Assembly (NCBI RefSeq): GCF_022376445.1
Contig: NW_025954988.1
Coordinates: 1 to 64,000, forward strand
Reading direction: 5' to 3'
Source of the DNA: Fomitopsis serialis
Lineage: Eukaryota > Basidiomycota > Agaricomycetes > Polyporales > Fomitopsidaceae
Length of the DNA: 64,000 bases
The position numbers were made by a program, and so were the translations under genes. Position 1 is the stretch's first letter. Each line of letters starts with the position of its first letter. Positions 12,001 to 24,263 of the stretch are shown one piece after another. The notes below the pieces were generated by a model. The model was not told the DNA's origin. It made no database searches and saw nothing but the letters and a program-made list of their open reading frames with translations.

Positions 12001-12472
12001 TTGCATCAGCTATGAAATCACGCTCTTGTAGGATAGCGTAAAGAAACTCGTACCTTCGCCTCTGAAGCCGAATGTGGAAACCTCATCTAACGACGCGGGT
12101 GAGTACGCTTTCGACGTACCTACGTTCTCTCAGTAGTCTATCAATGCAATGGGGCTGGCTTCACATACTATACCGGACGGCTTGACCACCACTTGCTAGC
12201 GCATCGAAGTCGTCTCTCCCAATGCCGCTTCCGTCATCACGGACCCAACATGCCCAGTCTTCGCAGTCTACGCCAACGTCAATATGCGACGAACCAGCAT
12301 CAAGTGAGTTTTGGACAAGCTCAGATATGATTTGAGGCAGGGATGTGAGGATCTGAGTTGACCGGATCTTTGACTGAGTAGACAAGGGTAATTGCTGCAA
12401 CTGGCTCGGAGAGCCCTGGAATGTCGACGCCATTGCGTTTAGGGTGACCTTATAGTGAGCTGCTTCTTCCAC
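9065..12472 (-). CDS. MLH3: DNA mismatch repair / meiotic crossover endonuclease subunit MLH3
   Basis: MutL-family ATPase and endonuclease that pairs with Mlh1 in meiotic crossover resolution and in some mismatch repair. N-terminal GHKL motifs, read on the reverse strand, are SELVQNSLDAGSSHIDV, WVRDDGSGIGRDDF and STFGFRGE, then VVSVRDAFYNV. The C-terminal endonuclease domain has NAEVLGQVDKKFIACVLHT and the metal-binding motif DQHAADERVRVEHFL. The last exon has MFNDTLTHAQC and FQCAHGR, which is the third active-site element of MLH3. The tail after CAHGR (RGFLFS) is atypical and may reflect a lost base. The start is ATG at 12472 or, more like the family, at 12433. The region 10.2-12 kb is split into many exons with some broken frames, so internal exons are not resolved. 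An ACGCGT site lies at 12643-12648. Confidence 0.9.
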
Positions 12473-13024
12473 AGTACAGTAAAAATATCAAGGCATCCCC
12501 AAGCGAGAATATAAAGACGAATTGTTGGCTGCAGCAAGGACCGATGGTGAAAGTTGTCTATACGAGCCGCCATTACGTCTTACATACTCCAGATTCGCGC
12601 TCCGATCCAGATTGGATCGCGCCCCGCCACAGACGCGTCCGTGAATGCACGTGCCCGCGTGTTGCCTACATACCATGGCTCGCAAGACGGTCATTCGGGA
12701 CGCGATGGGTACCAATAATGGATACATGAGATAGTATACAATACATCCCAATAGCGACAAATTCAGATGACATCCAACAGCCCAAAAAGCAACTGAAACA
12801 CCCGTGCTGCCTAGCCTCTTGCGAGGTGACGGATCTGAGTAGACTAAGAGAGCAGACTCGGAGGAGGGAGGATCACAAGCAAATGGAACCAAACCAGAGA
12901 TTAGCCGACTTGCGGCACACAGAGAGGGTGAAAGACGTAAACCAGTATCCTGTCACTAAGCTTGCACGTTGAACCTAATGGGTGAAGGATTAGCATCTGA
13001 GGCAACAGCATTGGTACTGAGTAC
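12473..13024. other. Intergenic: MLH3 promoter and CAP-gene 3' flank
   Basis: No gene is supported. One MluI-box sequence, ACGCGT (12643-12648), lies 171 bp upstream of MLH3. A single hexamer can easily occur by chance. Confidence 0.45.
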
Positions 13025-14843
13025 TTACTGCGCCTGCCCAATGACGTTACCAGTCGGCGCGTACACACAGACATGATACGTCGCCGGCTCGTCGAATATA
13101 CTATCGCACACAGCCGCGGCGCACCCCAGCTCCGTCGTGTTCTTCCACACGACCTGCGTGAAGTGCGAGAACGTCGGATTCCCCGGATCGTACGTGGACG
13201 CATCGCTCATGAACAGCGTCACAGCCGCCGTCGGGTCAAACATTCCCGTGCCCGCCGCAAGGTTCGTGCCCACAGCACCCAGCGCGCCAGCGGGGTTCGC
13301 GAACTGGCAGCTGTCGGCATAGCCCTGCGCGGCCGCCTGCAGTTCGGTAGACCACGTGAGGGCGGCGGCGTCGTACTCGGCACGGTAGGAATTGTGCGCA
13401 TCCAGGTAGGCTGCAATCTCCGACGGGCCGGTTGTTGCAGTCGGAGATGACGCGGACGAGGAGGTCGTGGGTGTTCCTGTCGTAGATAGAACGGTGCGAG
13501 AAGCAGTCGCGTTGCCCGTCGAAATGGATGAGGAAGTAGCAACGACAGAAGTCACAGATGATGTTGCAATAGAACTGGAAGCCGTGGCGTTGCCTCCCGA
13601 CGAGGACGTGAATGACGAAGAAGCCGAGGATGCAGGAACCGAGGACGATGGTGCAGTCGAATTGCCTACCGAAGACGTCTGCGTAATTGACGAAGATACA
13701 GCTGTTACTGTGTCCGACGTCGACGCCGACGCAGAAGCCGACAACGAGGCGATGGTTCCAGAGGAAGTCAGCACGGCTGATGAAGAAGCAAGTGACGTAG
13801 AGGCTGAACTGGACGCGGAGACGGAGGATGTTGCTGACACAGACGAGGATACAGCCGAGACAGATTGAGAGAGTGAGGTAGAGACAACGGTAGATGATAC
13901 AGACAGCGATGGTGCGGATGAGGATGCAGTGCTCGACACTGAAGACGACGTCGCGGACGACGCAGATGATGATACCAGAGAGGATGCACCGGAAGCAGTA
14001 ACAGAAGGAGAAGACGAGGACGAGCCGGAGGGAATGGAGGTGTCGGACGATGACGGCGACGGAACGGAACTCGCGGCTTGCGACGACGAACTCGACGGCG
14101 CGGGAGCAAATGTAGATAGCACCGACGAAGTAGCTGTGACGGACGAAATTGACGGATCAGCTGAGCTTGACGCTACTGCACTAGTCCCGACCGATTGGTT
14201 CGAGACCGCAGAGGCCGACGATTCTGCCGCGCTGCTACCGGACGACACTGAGGCCAAAGAGGACGACTGTGTAGGCGCGAAAGACGTCACCGATGACGGA
14301 GGGACTGTGATAATTGATAGTTTCAGTGAATGCGAGAACGCACAACTTTTCGACAAACTCACCCGAGCTGGAGGGTGCCTTGGAGGCAGCGGACGCGGGA
14401 GGCGTCGTAGAGTCGCTCACAAAAGTGTCCGACCGAACCGCGCTTGTCGCGCCGGCGCTCTGAGTCTGCGATGATATTGCGGCAGTGCTGAAATGGGCGG
14501 ACGTCGCATTCTCTTCGGACTTCGGTGAGCTTCCTGTCGGAAACACTGGTGTAGTCTCTGAAACGGCCGCGAAGGGGTCGTCTCCGGAGGAAAATTGGCC
14601 ATCCTTCGAGGGATTCGCCAGGTTGCCGAAAGGTTTTACACCCGCACCGTAAACCGCGAAGGGAGAGGTCGATTCAGCCTCGGGCTGAAGCAGATTGGTA
14701 ATGCCAACTGCGCGTAAGTCAGCTTTGCCATCCACATCCACATACGCTGCTTTTCACGTACATTCCGCCGGAGTCGGAGCCGCCGCCACAAAGACTGCGA
14801 GCAGCAGGACGAGCCACAAGCACTTCTCAATTGCGAAGATCAT
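13025..14843 (-). CDS. Secreted CAP/PR-1-like protein with long Ser/Thr-rich region
   Basis: Signal peptide: MIFAIEKCLW followed by a leucine/valine/alanine core ending AAAPTPA. A disordered part follows, then roughly 290 residues that are almost entirely Ser, Thr, Ala and Val, which suggests heavy O-mannosylation and a cell-wall location. The C-terminal CAP (SCP/TAPS) domain begins IAAYLDAHNSYRAEY and has both family signatures, FSHFTQVVWKNTTELGCA and YHVCVYAPTGNVIGQ. Two introns are inferred: one just after the signal peptide (rejoining at GITNLLQP), one at 14309-14367 rejoining at PPSSVTSFAP. With these the frame is open throughout and needs no correction. Related fungal CAP proteins bind sterols or lipids; the ligand here is unknown. 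Antisense acidic frames over the Ser-rich stretch are shadows. Confidence 0.88.
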
Positions 14844-15493
14844 TGTTGAGAGCGAGTGTCATGAAAAACGAGTGACTGCAAGCCTGTCGGAACCGAAAGA
14901 CAGGAAGTGCAAGTAGAATTAGCCCTTGGGGCAGAAGTGAAGAACGGGAACCGGTGCAAGTGGTGAGAAAGATGGCGGGCTGGGGTGCGCGCGTTGCTAC
15001 AGACGCGATCGAGTGCCCACGTGGGTCCGGTTCCGTCCCTTGCGGATTTGATGCGCCTGCGCTGCCATATCGAAGACCGTAGCGGTTTCGGAAGCACATT
15101 CGTGTTGAATCACTTCGACGACCGCTTTGACATCGTCTCATGAGGAGCTACTTAGCATACTGTACAGGGCTTCCTTCAGTCCTATGTAAGACGGGCACAC
15201 TCATGAGGTGGTTTGATCAACTTGAACTTAGTGTGCACAATGCACATGAATCGTAGCCGTATGAGACATTGACATGGGTAGTCCGAATCATCGTCTCGAC
15301 GAAGCTATAATTCACAACGACGGATCGCATGAGTGATACAGAAGCAACATGGTCATACACGCTATTAAGACTTCCCGCGTATTCGCAGCTACATAAAGTA
15401 AATGAGGGCCATCCGAAGTTCATCGGCCTACGAGGGCACCTACCTGCGCTGAAAGAAATGGAGAGCACATCGGGTCTCCTTTCATCAGAGCGA
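14844..15493. other. Intergenic: CAP-gene promoter and PFD2 3' flank
   Basis: Both neighbours are on the reverse strand. I see no coding sequence, clear TATA box or repeat here. Confidence 0.5.
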
Positions 15494-16024
15494 TCATGCC
15501 GCAGATGCAGGCCGGATGTTGTACTCGCGCTTGAAGGATTCAAATTCATCCTCTCTGGTTTTGTACTGTTCAGCAAGAGTGGAGACCACTTTCAGAATCT
15601 AGTGCACATTAGTTTCGTATCATACCGAGAGCATTTGTTCACATACCCCTTCCTTGTTTGTTTGTAGCGCAGGCACGACATCCTTGACGGTCCTTTCCAC
15701 CAGTACGCCGCCTACAAGCCGGAAGCATTTGCGATCCGGCTCCTCCGCGAGTGCTTCATCTAAGGTCGACAGCACGAGTCTATGACAGGAAAAATTAGTG
15801 TGCGTTGACACTGAACTGGAGCAACGCACCCATGCTCCTCTGCTTCCTGCTCTAACTCGCCGATCTTGCTAGCCAGTGTTTGGAGATCATTCTGCAATCG
15901 GTTGTAATTTTGTTGGATCTCTAGCCAGCATCAGCACGAGGTAAGTGGACAGAGCTCGAGCTACGCGTACCCTGAGTAGTGGGGGGAGCAGACTTGGACT
16001 TGGACTTGACTTTGTTGCAGACAT
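15494..16024 (-). CDS. GIM4: Prefoldin subunit 2
   Basis: Beta-type subunit of the hexameric prefoldin chaperone, which delivers nascent actin and tubulin to the TRiC/CCT chaperonin in the cytosol. Reverse-strand reading gives MSATKSSPSPS, then IQQNYNRLQNDLQTLASKIG, LVLSTLDEALAEEPDRKCF, RLVGGVLVERTVKDVVPAL, ILKVVSTLAEQYKTREDEF and KREYNIRP. These are the paired coiled coils and central beta hairpin of the family, with normal length. Three introns fit exactly and the frame needs no repair. The start at 16024 lies 193 bp from the start of the divergent NDUFS8 gene. Confidence 0.93.
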
Positions 16025-16217
16025 GGTGGACGGAGAGTCGGCCGTAAAATGAGAGATCCTGGCGCGGTGATTGGACGGCGTCATATCCCGGCAGAACCCG
16101 GCTGCCGAGCGAGGGCGTCTAACTCCAGCCTGGCGTCGACTTGCCCCGTCGCCGCCGAACACATCGCTGACCGACCCTCGTCGCTGCCCTCGCAGTCGAC
16201 CACCACCATCTTTGCCC

Positions 16218-17336
<1,119 letters not shown>

Positions 17337-18618
17337 GGAGGCACCTGAAGCCGGTGTGGGTAAGCGCAGGAAGCGTGGGACGGAGGCCGCCACAAGGAGG
17401 GTCTCGAACTCGAAGTCCGCTTCGCCTCTTGGTGTACATATCCTGTCAACGGAAAGTTCGCGTGTCCTCACATGTTCGGGAATAGATTGACCTTGTGACT
17501 GGGCTCAACCGCCGGCAGGGGGGTCGGTGTGTGTCCAGCCTCTTGATTATCGTGTCCTCCCGATGGCTCGACTAGGAACGGGACGGGGGCTGAGCTGCCT
17601 CTGGCGCCCTGCGGGAGGTTCTACATGGCAGAGGCGCCCGGCCGAGGACGGAATAGTGGGTGCACGGCCGGCACGGTATTTGTCTGCGGCGTGGCCTTCG
17701 CGGACATCGTTTTCAGTGGACGATGTCCATATCAAGCTAGCTCCCCTCTCCTGCTAGCCAGACCCAGCTTGGCGCCCGATTGCTCGCCTCAGCGATTCCA
17801 GCGAAGATTGATATCCCAGAACGCGAACTCTATTCGACCTGATCAAGAATGACGCAGCGGATCGGCGGAAAGTCTGCGAGGCGTGGCCACGGTGAGGCTA
17901 CCAACCTCCCCACACCCGCGCCCTCTCGAGTGAGCGCTCCGAGGGCGTCTCCGTGGTTGGCAGAGACGACCGCCCTGCGGCCTGCTACTGTCGCGCGTCG
18001 AGCATACACGAGGCTACCATGGCTAGCGCACCTGATCGATCGTGCGGGCGGGGCGCGGGGGGTCTGGTGCGCAGCGGGTTTGCTTCCGGGCGCGATGCGG
18101 GACCCGACCGTGGCCGCGATTCGTGCCGATTGTTTTCACCCGCGCGTGCGTCCGTATTTGTTCAGCTGGTTTTCCTCTTTGATCCTGCTCTTATCGAGTT
18201 CCCCCGAGGGCTGTTTGGCAGTTGTTCGGAGTCGGACCGCAGACGGGGGCAGATTTGAGTTACGTCCTAGCCCCTATCCCCTTGCCGATTGCACTCCTGA
18301 CTAACCCCAAGCCCACCGCTGTTCTCGCTTAGCTTCCTGGACACAGTTTCGAACGGCCAATTGAGTACCCGCGTGCTAAGTCCAGGGTCGAGGGACACAG
18401 TGTGGAACAGTTCATCGGATGGTGCGGGAGTCAGAACTTTGATTCCGAGGCGAGTAGTTGTCGTACTCATCGGACCGTCTAACTCCCCATGATCCGTCAA
18501 CCGCAGGCGTCCGGAACGCTGCTACGGGTGCTTCAGTCCAAATCGAAACAGCTATTCAAAGCGATCGGTCAGCTTCACAGCATGGCGTCTTGCTTCTCGC
18601 ATGAATCTCAAACCTGCC
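17337..18618. other. Intergenic, 1.3 kb, no supported gene
   Basis: GC-rich sequence between NDUFS8 and the unnamed gene at 18619. A 151-codon frame at 17849-18304 has arginine/proline/serine-rich composition with no conserved motif or splice logic, and I treat it as chance. The right part is presumably the promoter of the downstream gene. Confidence 0.45.
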
Positions 18619-19527
18619 ATGGATCCCGAACCTGGAAGCGCCTACGCTAGCAGCGCTGCGTCTAGCCCCAGGTAAGCATGCGTAGTTCGCGGTCTGCTGC
18701 ACGCCGTTAGGCTGACGGGGCTAAGGGCACTTGGGCGAGCCTCCCCGAGCGGAGCGCTGGCAAACCGCGCCCCGAGCGGGCACTCCTGCAAGGAGTGCAG
18801 GCGTCCTGCACCGGGCAGAGGCGCAGGCAAGGGGAGATCGACAAACCCCGCCAACGATCTCGCCGGCCCGTCGATCCAATGCTCCGTCCGCCCAAACATG
18901 CTTCACCCCACCATCGACGTGTTGCGGGGAGTCGCACACAGGCGCAGTCGAGAGGCAACCGTGCTACGGCTACGCTAGTGCTATCTAGGCCTGCGCCACT
19001 TCCGTCACCGGCGAGGGTGCTGTTGCGGAAGGCACAGAAAGTCGTCGAGGCGGACGCGGCGCTGTCCGGGAAGCGCCCGACCATAATGGACGTGATACTC
19101 AACGCGAAAGCCCCGGTATCCGCATACAGCGAAGACATTGTCATGGAAGCCGTGGAGCGCAGCGAAGCAGCATTCCGAGCGAGGCATGACTATGCCTTCG
19201 GGGACAGTGATGGAGTGGAGCAGTATGGGCCGACCAGGCCATGCCGTGGCGAGGGCGGGACGAAGACAACCGGAAGCGCAACCTCCGGATTGGAACAGAT
19301 ATCAAGAGTCAGCAGAGCGGTCCACGGCATCGTGGCCGTCGGATGCGGAAGACGACGTTTCGTCGCAGTCCGATGCGCAGTCGTCGTACTATGCGTATGG
19401 ACCACCCACATCGCCCGGTGGTCCTGTTACGCTCAGCACACCACGTCTGGGCGGCCATGCGGCTGACGTGTCTCCACTGGCTTTGCGGCCATCCGACCCA
19501 TGCCCCACCCAGGTTTCGTCAGTATAG
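18619..19527 (+). CDS. Unnamed protein, mostly disordered, with a conserved-looking core
   Basis: No named family was recognised. The chosen start, MDPEPGSAYASSAASSP, is followed by a clean intron at 18672-18725. Later segments read as one protein: MLHPTIDVLRGVAHRRSREA, LLRKAQKVVEADAALSGKRP, TIMDVILNAKAPVSAYSEDI, VMEAVERSEAAFRARHDYAF, MPWRGRDEDNRKRNL, PDWNRYQESAERSTASW, and the serine-rich end YYAYGPPTSPGGPVTL to TQVSSV. They lie in successive frames. Restoring one C near 19230 and one near 19285 joins the last three, and more breaks exist around 18890-18980. The frame register changes by minus one each time, which argues for a real gene with missing bases. The helical region around LLRKAQKVVEAD may be the functional core. 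It may be nuclear, but nothing in the sequence proves this. Confidence 0.5.
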
Positions 19528-20052
19528 ACTGCGGATCCTGATTATGGGTGACTCATTGATTGACGGTTCGGGAGCGTCGACCTGCTTCGTGGACTTGCTC
19601 ATCACCTGCATCATCATGTAATGTAACATGCTCATTGGTAGACAGCGAATTGGGTCATTCATCTTAGTGGACAGCGTACAGCTCAGTAATCACCCCATGA
19701 CACACTGTAAATAGATCTCAAGCCAGATCCCGGAGAATGGAGGGTGTTTAGACTCAAATTGCAAACTTAAGAGGTGTGGCACATACAACCTTCACGGCAC
19801 TGTGTCAAGGCGCATGAAATTGCCACCGCCGCAGATATTTCAGGTTCCCGGTCAAATGCGTCCTGTATACGTGATCGCATCTGTATATACATAAACTGCG
19901 CGACAAGATCCAAGAAAGTAATACAATATACAGACGGGCCTATTATGCCCGAGAACAATGGAAAACGCACTACGGAAGAAGCAGACGTGACACAGCTTCA
20001 TACAATAGGCGTAGAAGTCACCAACATCGGAGAATGGGCGAAGAGGCTGTGA
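19528..20052. other. Convergent intergenic region
   Basis: Lies between two genes whose 3' ends face each other. AT content is higher than in the neighbours, which is typical of fungal 3' regions. I see no gene or repeat. Confidence 0.5.
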
Positions 20053-21906
20053 TCATACGTCCTCATCCATCCGGTCGTTCGCAGGTTCGCTGCCGTTAGC
20101 ATTGCCCTCATCACCAGAGGATCTTCTCTTGCCTGCACCGCCGTCAGACCACGGATTATCGTGAGCCGAAGATGCCCGCCCACCTTCACCTGGAGAACGG
20201 ATCTCGCCGCCATATTCCTCATTCGCCTCCATCTCGCCGCGTATCGCCTCCTGGCGTCCGCAGACTGAGCGGGCATCTCCCCTACGTTGCCCCGCGCTGC
20301 CGAGCCAGAAGCGCGCTCGTCATACGCAGGGTCGCGCTCCATCCCGAGTAAGTTCGACACGCGCGGCCGCGCTCTCTCCGCATCGTACTGCATCGACTGG
20401 CCAGAGTCCGGCCGCGAAGGGGCCCTGCTTCCTCCATTTCCGGGGCCAGAATTCGGGCTGCCAGAACGCGAGTCGCCATGCGGCACCGGCGGCGCCACTC
20501 GTCCGTTCTCGCGCATGTACGCGATGCTGGCTTCCTCTTGCTCCTCTAACTCGAGGCGCTGGCGGTACACGAGCTCCCTCTCGCGCTCGCGCTCGCGTTC
20601 GCGTTCGAGCTCCCTTTCGTACTCACGCTGCTCCCATTCGCGCTGTGATAGTTCGCGGTCACGGTGGATGTTGGCGCCCGGCCCGACGCGCTGGTGGTTG
20701 TGGATGCGTCCGGTGCTGCGGTCAGAATCACGCGTGCTTGCGGGCGAGTGCGAGTGCGGTGACGTGGGCATGTTTTGCATAGGTATCTGGACATGAGGGT
20801 GCGGCAGCTGGTGGGCATGCGCGTGAGTCAGTTCGTGGAGGTCGTGTCTCCTTGACCTGTCATTGTGGGTTTCTGCGCCTGCCATAGGAGGGCTGCGACC
20901 ATGCAGGGAAGGTCCCGGAGGCACCACATCGATCCTGGTACCCATCGAATCTAGATCTGCGCGAGCCGAGTTGGAACGCGAGTGGTGGGAAGAGACGCCG
21001 TGTGAGAGGGATTGTGGGTGGACATGTCCATGGGTCTGGGCCGGTGGATATGCACCGCTGTGATGTTCGCTGATAGGGGGTGCGAGATCTCTAGCTCCCT
21101 CCGCCGAGGCTGGAACGACAGGGATCATAGGTGGTAGGGGCGGCAGCTGGCGCTCGGGGTCGTAGCCAGGTCCGGAGTCGTGTCTGAAGCCATAGACAAG
21201 AGGTATCCCATGCGGTGGCTGCACTGGTCTTGCTTCCTGTCCCGGCGGTGGGTGTGGAAGGATGTCTTCAATTGCGACGACTCTGCCATCCGGACCGAGG
21301 ACCATCCGGGCATCCGGGCGAGTCCTCATGTATTCCGCGATGGCGGGGTCGTTGGGATCTATGAAGCGGGCATGCTCCGGAGGAAGCGGTGGCTGTTGAT
21401 GGAAGACGGGATCCTGTTCTGGAGGTAGGTCTTGCGTGTGCCGCCCGGGAGTCGGCGGCACCGCAGCCAATCGCTCATAGAGAATGCTGAGGAATGCAAG
21501 AGACGCGATCACGATACAGTGGGCTGATACACGCGCCGCAGTGACTCACGCTCGTTCAAGGTTCATACGACGTATGTTTTTCTTCGCGAGAAGTAGTTTG
21601 AAGTACAGCCTGTCATTGTCCTGGAAAGGCAGCTGATGAATGCAGACAACGGACGGAGCGCATGCGACTCACCGCCTCAATCTCCTTCACCGTCTTCTTC
21701 AGATCCTTGTACTTCGCATGGTACTTCGCGTCCTCGACGCTGGCGGTGATGCCACCTGGGTAGTTCTTGGTCCGCATCTTCGCCTGGAAACCAGGATTCG
21801 CGAGGACGGCCGGTGGGTGGTAGAGCGAAGAGAGATCCATCTGCTGGGCATGCTGGGCGGGGAGGCCATGCGCGTAGGACGGGCCGGGGGATGGGTGGCG
21901 GGACAT
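20053..21906 (-). CDS. INO80F-domain protein (putative INO80 chromatin-remodelling complex subunit)
   Basis: The N-terminus MSRHPSPGPSYAHGLPAQ is followed by a short coiled coil typical of the fungal INO80F domain: DAKYHAKYKDLKKTVKEIEA, then DNDRLYFKLLLAKKNIRRMN, LERA and ILYERL across two introns. Most of the remainder is disordered and rich in Pro, His and Ser. A charged helix near 20540-20640 is built from ELEREREREREREL-type repeats. The C-terminus reads IRGEMEANEEYGGE, then DNPWSDGGAGKRRSSGDEGN, and ends NDRMDEDV. It joins the upstream frame only if one C is restored in the run 20279-20282. The stop is TGA (reverse) at 20053-20055. Role by family: nucleosome remodelling in the nucleus. 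Function beyond the domain match is inference. Confidence 0.8.
20579..20618. repeat. CGCGCT/CGCGTT hexamer run encoding Glu-Arg repeats
   Basis: Short imperfect tandem hexamers inside the INO80F-domain gene encode an alternating Glu-Arg helix on the reverse strand. Length may vary between strains. Confidence 0.6.
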
Positions 21907-22708
21907 GGTGGTGGCGGGAACAGCCCCGTGCGCGGCGGGACGCCTCTCTTTCGAGCACAGCTGTCATGTTTGTCCGGCGTTGAATCCGGTTCCAGTAAAC
22001 TTCCCTCGTTAGACGCTCGTCCGGCTGTCCCCGGGTGGCATGCCTCGCCGAGCTTCATCACTCGCGTCCACTGTCGCAGTCAGAACATGATGCTTTCGTG
22101 AAGACCATTCGATGCTGTGCATAGGTTCACACCGAGTCAAGTCGGGGAGATATGACTCGCCCAGGGAATACTTGGCTAATGACTGGAGTGCAATGTACGT
22201 CGGGCTGCCTACATGGGTCCGCAAAGATGTGGACAGTACGCAGTTTGATAGCAACATTCATCTAGACACCGGTGCATTCTCATGGATGCCACCATGCTCT
22301 GATAGATGACTCCGTTATTTGCACCCCGGTGGAAAGACGTGCAGATTTACGCCACGGGCGTACGGCCCTCACTGACTTCCCCTCCCAGAATGGAAGGTAG
22401 CAGCTTTGCCACGTGGGTGACATCAGGCTCGGACATGCTCAGGCTTGTTGACTTGCACCCGACCATCCTCATCCACCACACGCTCGTCACCGACATCACC
22501 GCCGCAGCCCGCTGAGCCACGCTCAGTGTCGGACGTCTGACTCGTTTCCGGACAGCTTCTGCAGCAGTGAGTACATTCTCTGCGTTCATGGCAAATGGAA
22601 GATCTCACATTCGCATGCAGTGTCGGCACCATACAGACAGTACGTCTATTGTCCGCTCGTTTTGCATGGTCGTTGACGCACGTATCTGTGTTCCACGTAT
22701 GCAGGGAC
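21907..22708. other. Divergent intergenic region (INO80F-type gene / NDUFA13)
   Basis: An 800-bp spacer between two start codons that point apart. Several overlapping short frames exist on both strands, but none contains a known domain or splices into the flanking genes. Confidence 0.5.
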
Positions 22709-23350
22709 ATGCCCCCGGCGGGGGGATTCGACGCAATCAAGTACAAACGCAATCTGCCGTTGCGCGGGCCCAGTGGTATCGTCATCCTCGGCGGTGTGAC
22801 GGCGCTGTGCGCGTACGGTTTCTACCGTGTCGGAAAGGGCAACCTGGAGAAGAGGTGCGTGGAAAACAAACCGTATTCAGTCGGGGTATGAGGGGGTCAG
22901 GCGGACGAAAAACGTGTGCAATATGGGCTTGCTCATCGCGGAACGTGGCCCCGTTTGGATCCGACCGCACGATCCCCTTATCAATGCGCCCGCCGTATTT
23001 GGCTACATGAGTGCGCGGGATGGGCTCGGTGCTGATGTGTTGCACAGAGAGTTACAGAGGGAGAAGGTGTGGTCCCGCATCCACCTGGTGCCGCTGCTGC
23101 TGGCCGAGGGGGACCGTGATGCGTACCGCCGTCAGCAGGCCGCATTGGAGCGCGAGAAGGACATTATGAAGGACGTGGCGGGCTGGGAGGTGAGTGGATC
23201 ACTTGATGCGGTGGCGACGAGGAAGGTATGGCTGATTGTTACGCCCTCGGTACGCTCGCAACCCTGTTCGCGTCGGGTGGACGACAGGCTGGCAAAAGTG
23301 TCTACAACAACCCAAAATACCGGTCTGGGGAGTGGGTTGTGGTTCTATGA
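22709..23350 (+). CDS. NDUFA13: NADH:ubiquinone oxidoreductase subunit NDUFA13 (GRIM-19)
   Basis: Accessory subunit of mitochondrial complex I with one membrane span. MPPAGGFDAIKYKRNLPLRG is the family N-terminus, followed by the hydrophobic segment SGIVILGGVTALCAYGFYRV, then RELQREKVWSRIHLVPLLLA, RDAYRRQQAALEREKDIMKD and GKSVYNNPKYRSGEWV. Two introns: 22855-23048 (194 nt, long for this genome) and one after GWE that rejoins at AGKSVYNN. The stop is TGA 23348-23350. The length, about 118 residues, is normal for fungi. No frame correction is needed. It is the second complex I gene within 7 kb of NDUFS8. Confidence 0.95.
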
Positions 23351-23740
23351 TGGTAGTTCTCTCGCTGTACTTGCTTCTGCAGCAATGGTATCAGGCGGTA
23401 ATAAGCTTCCATTCAGCAGTACATGATCAGTTGTCTGGCCTGTGGCAGCGCGAGAATGCGCAAGGTGACCGGAGGACGAGCGGGCTGGGTCCGCCGGGCT
23501 GCGATTGGCTGGCGGCGCGGGGGACAATGGGAGCCTGGAGACCGTGCGCCGGGACGCAGCTGCCCAATCGGGCGGTTCGCACGGTGCCCGACGGCCCGAT
23601 GAGGTGTCCCGTTTAGGGCAAGTCCCCGGAGCGCGGCACGGCGGGCGTCGTATCTGCGTGGCAGAGTGTCCGCGCGTAGCCGCCATCCTCTGGCACGCTC
23701 ACGCCGCTGCGTAGGTTCCTGCCGTAGTCCGTTTCGCTGG

Positions 23741-23784
23741 CAGTCGCCCGCTACAGTCGCCCGTCGAGTCGTCACAGTCGCCCG
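23741..23784 (+). repeat. Three copies of CAGTCGCCCG in a promoter
   Basis: Exact 10-bp copies start at 23741, 23754 and 23775, about 480-520 bp upstream of the HMG-box ATG. The irregular spacing (13 and 21 bp) looks more like a cluster of binding sites than a satellite. Function is unknown. Confidence 0.6.
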
Positions 23785-24203
23785 TCTAGCCCCGCGCTCA
23801 CCCGCGACACATCTGATAGCCCTGCCAGTGGCTGCCAGTGCGCCCCGCTTCCATCTCGCGCGCAGACATCCCTCCAGCCGTCACGGGGGCACCGTATCGC
23901 CCGGCGATCCACCCTTCTCTCGGCCCCCTCTCGTGCCTATTCCTGGACGCCACCGGCCGAAAGAGGCAGCCGCCACCGCACTGTGACTGTCCGAGGTTCC
24001 GCTCTGCTTCGACACTGGCCGCTGATTCCACCGAGTCAGTTGAGGTACCGCGATCGCATATGGCAGCACCCATTCGAAGGCCGCTCGCGCTTCTCTGCCG
24101 AGACCCTCTGATCCACCCATTTAAATTCGCCCCCCGCGCTGCCCTTCCCGCCTCGACGTCCGCTCGCCTCTGCCACACTCGCCCTTCCCCGGCCGCCCCG
24201 CCC

Positions 24204-24210
24204 TATATAA
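24204..24210 (+). promoter_or_regulatory. TATA box (TATATAA) of the HMG-box gene
   Basis: A perfect TATATAA lies 54-60 bp upstream of ATG 24264. It decides between that start and the longer in-frame start at 23838, which it would place inside the coding region. Confidence 0.7.
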
Positions 24211-24263
24211 GGGCGCGTCACTTCTCCTCCCCGCACGCTTCCCCCCTCCCGTCCACCGAGTCC

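Larger units (their letters stand above)
23351..24263. other. Intergenic: promoter region of the HMG-box gene
   Basis: GC-rich. It contains a triple CAGTCGCCCG motif (23741-23784) and a TATA box (24204-24210), listed separately. An open frame in register with the HMG gene extends back to 23838, but it runs through the TATA box and is most likely untranslated. Confidence 0.5.

Noticed and set aside
13467..14474. Long forward open frames rich in Asp/Glu/Val (133 and 181 codons)
   Set aside because: They are the antisense of the Ser-rich region of the CAP gene. Ser codons read backwards give acidic codons, and there are no independent signals.
17849..18304. 151-codon forward frame between NDUFS8 and the unnamed gene
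   Set aside because: Biased GC-rich composition, no motif, no promoter or splice structure, and it overlaps other equally long random frames.
23838..24263. 142-codon N-terminal extension of the HMG-box protein
   Set aside because: A perfect TATATAA at 24204-24210 lies inside it and points to transcription starting downstream. The extension has no conserved features.
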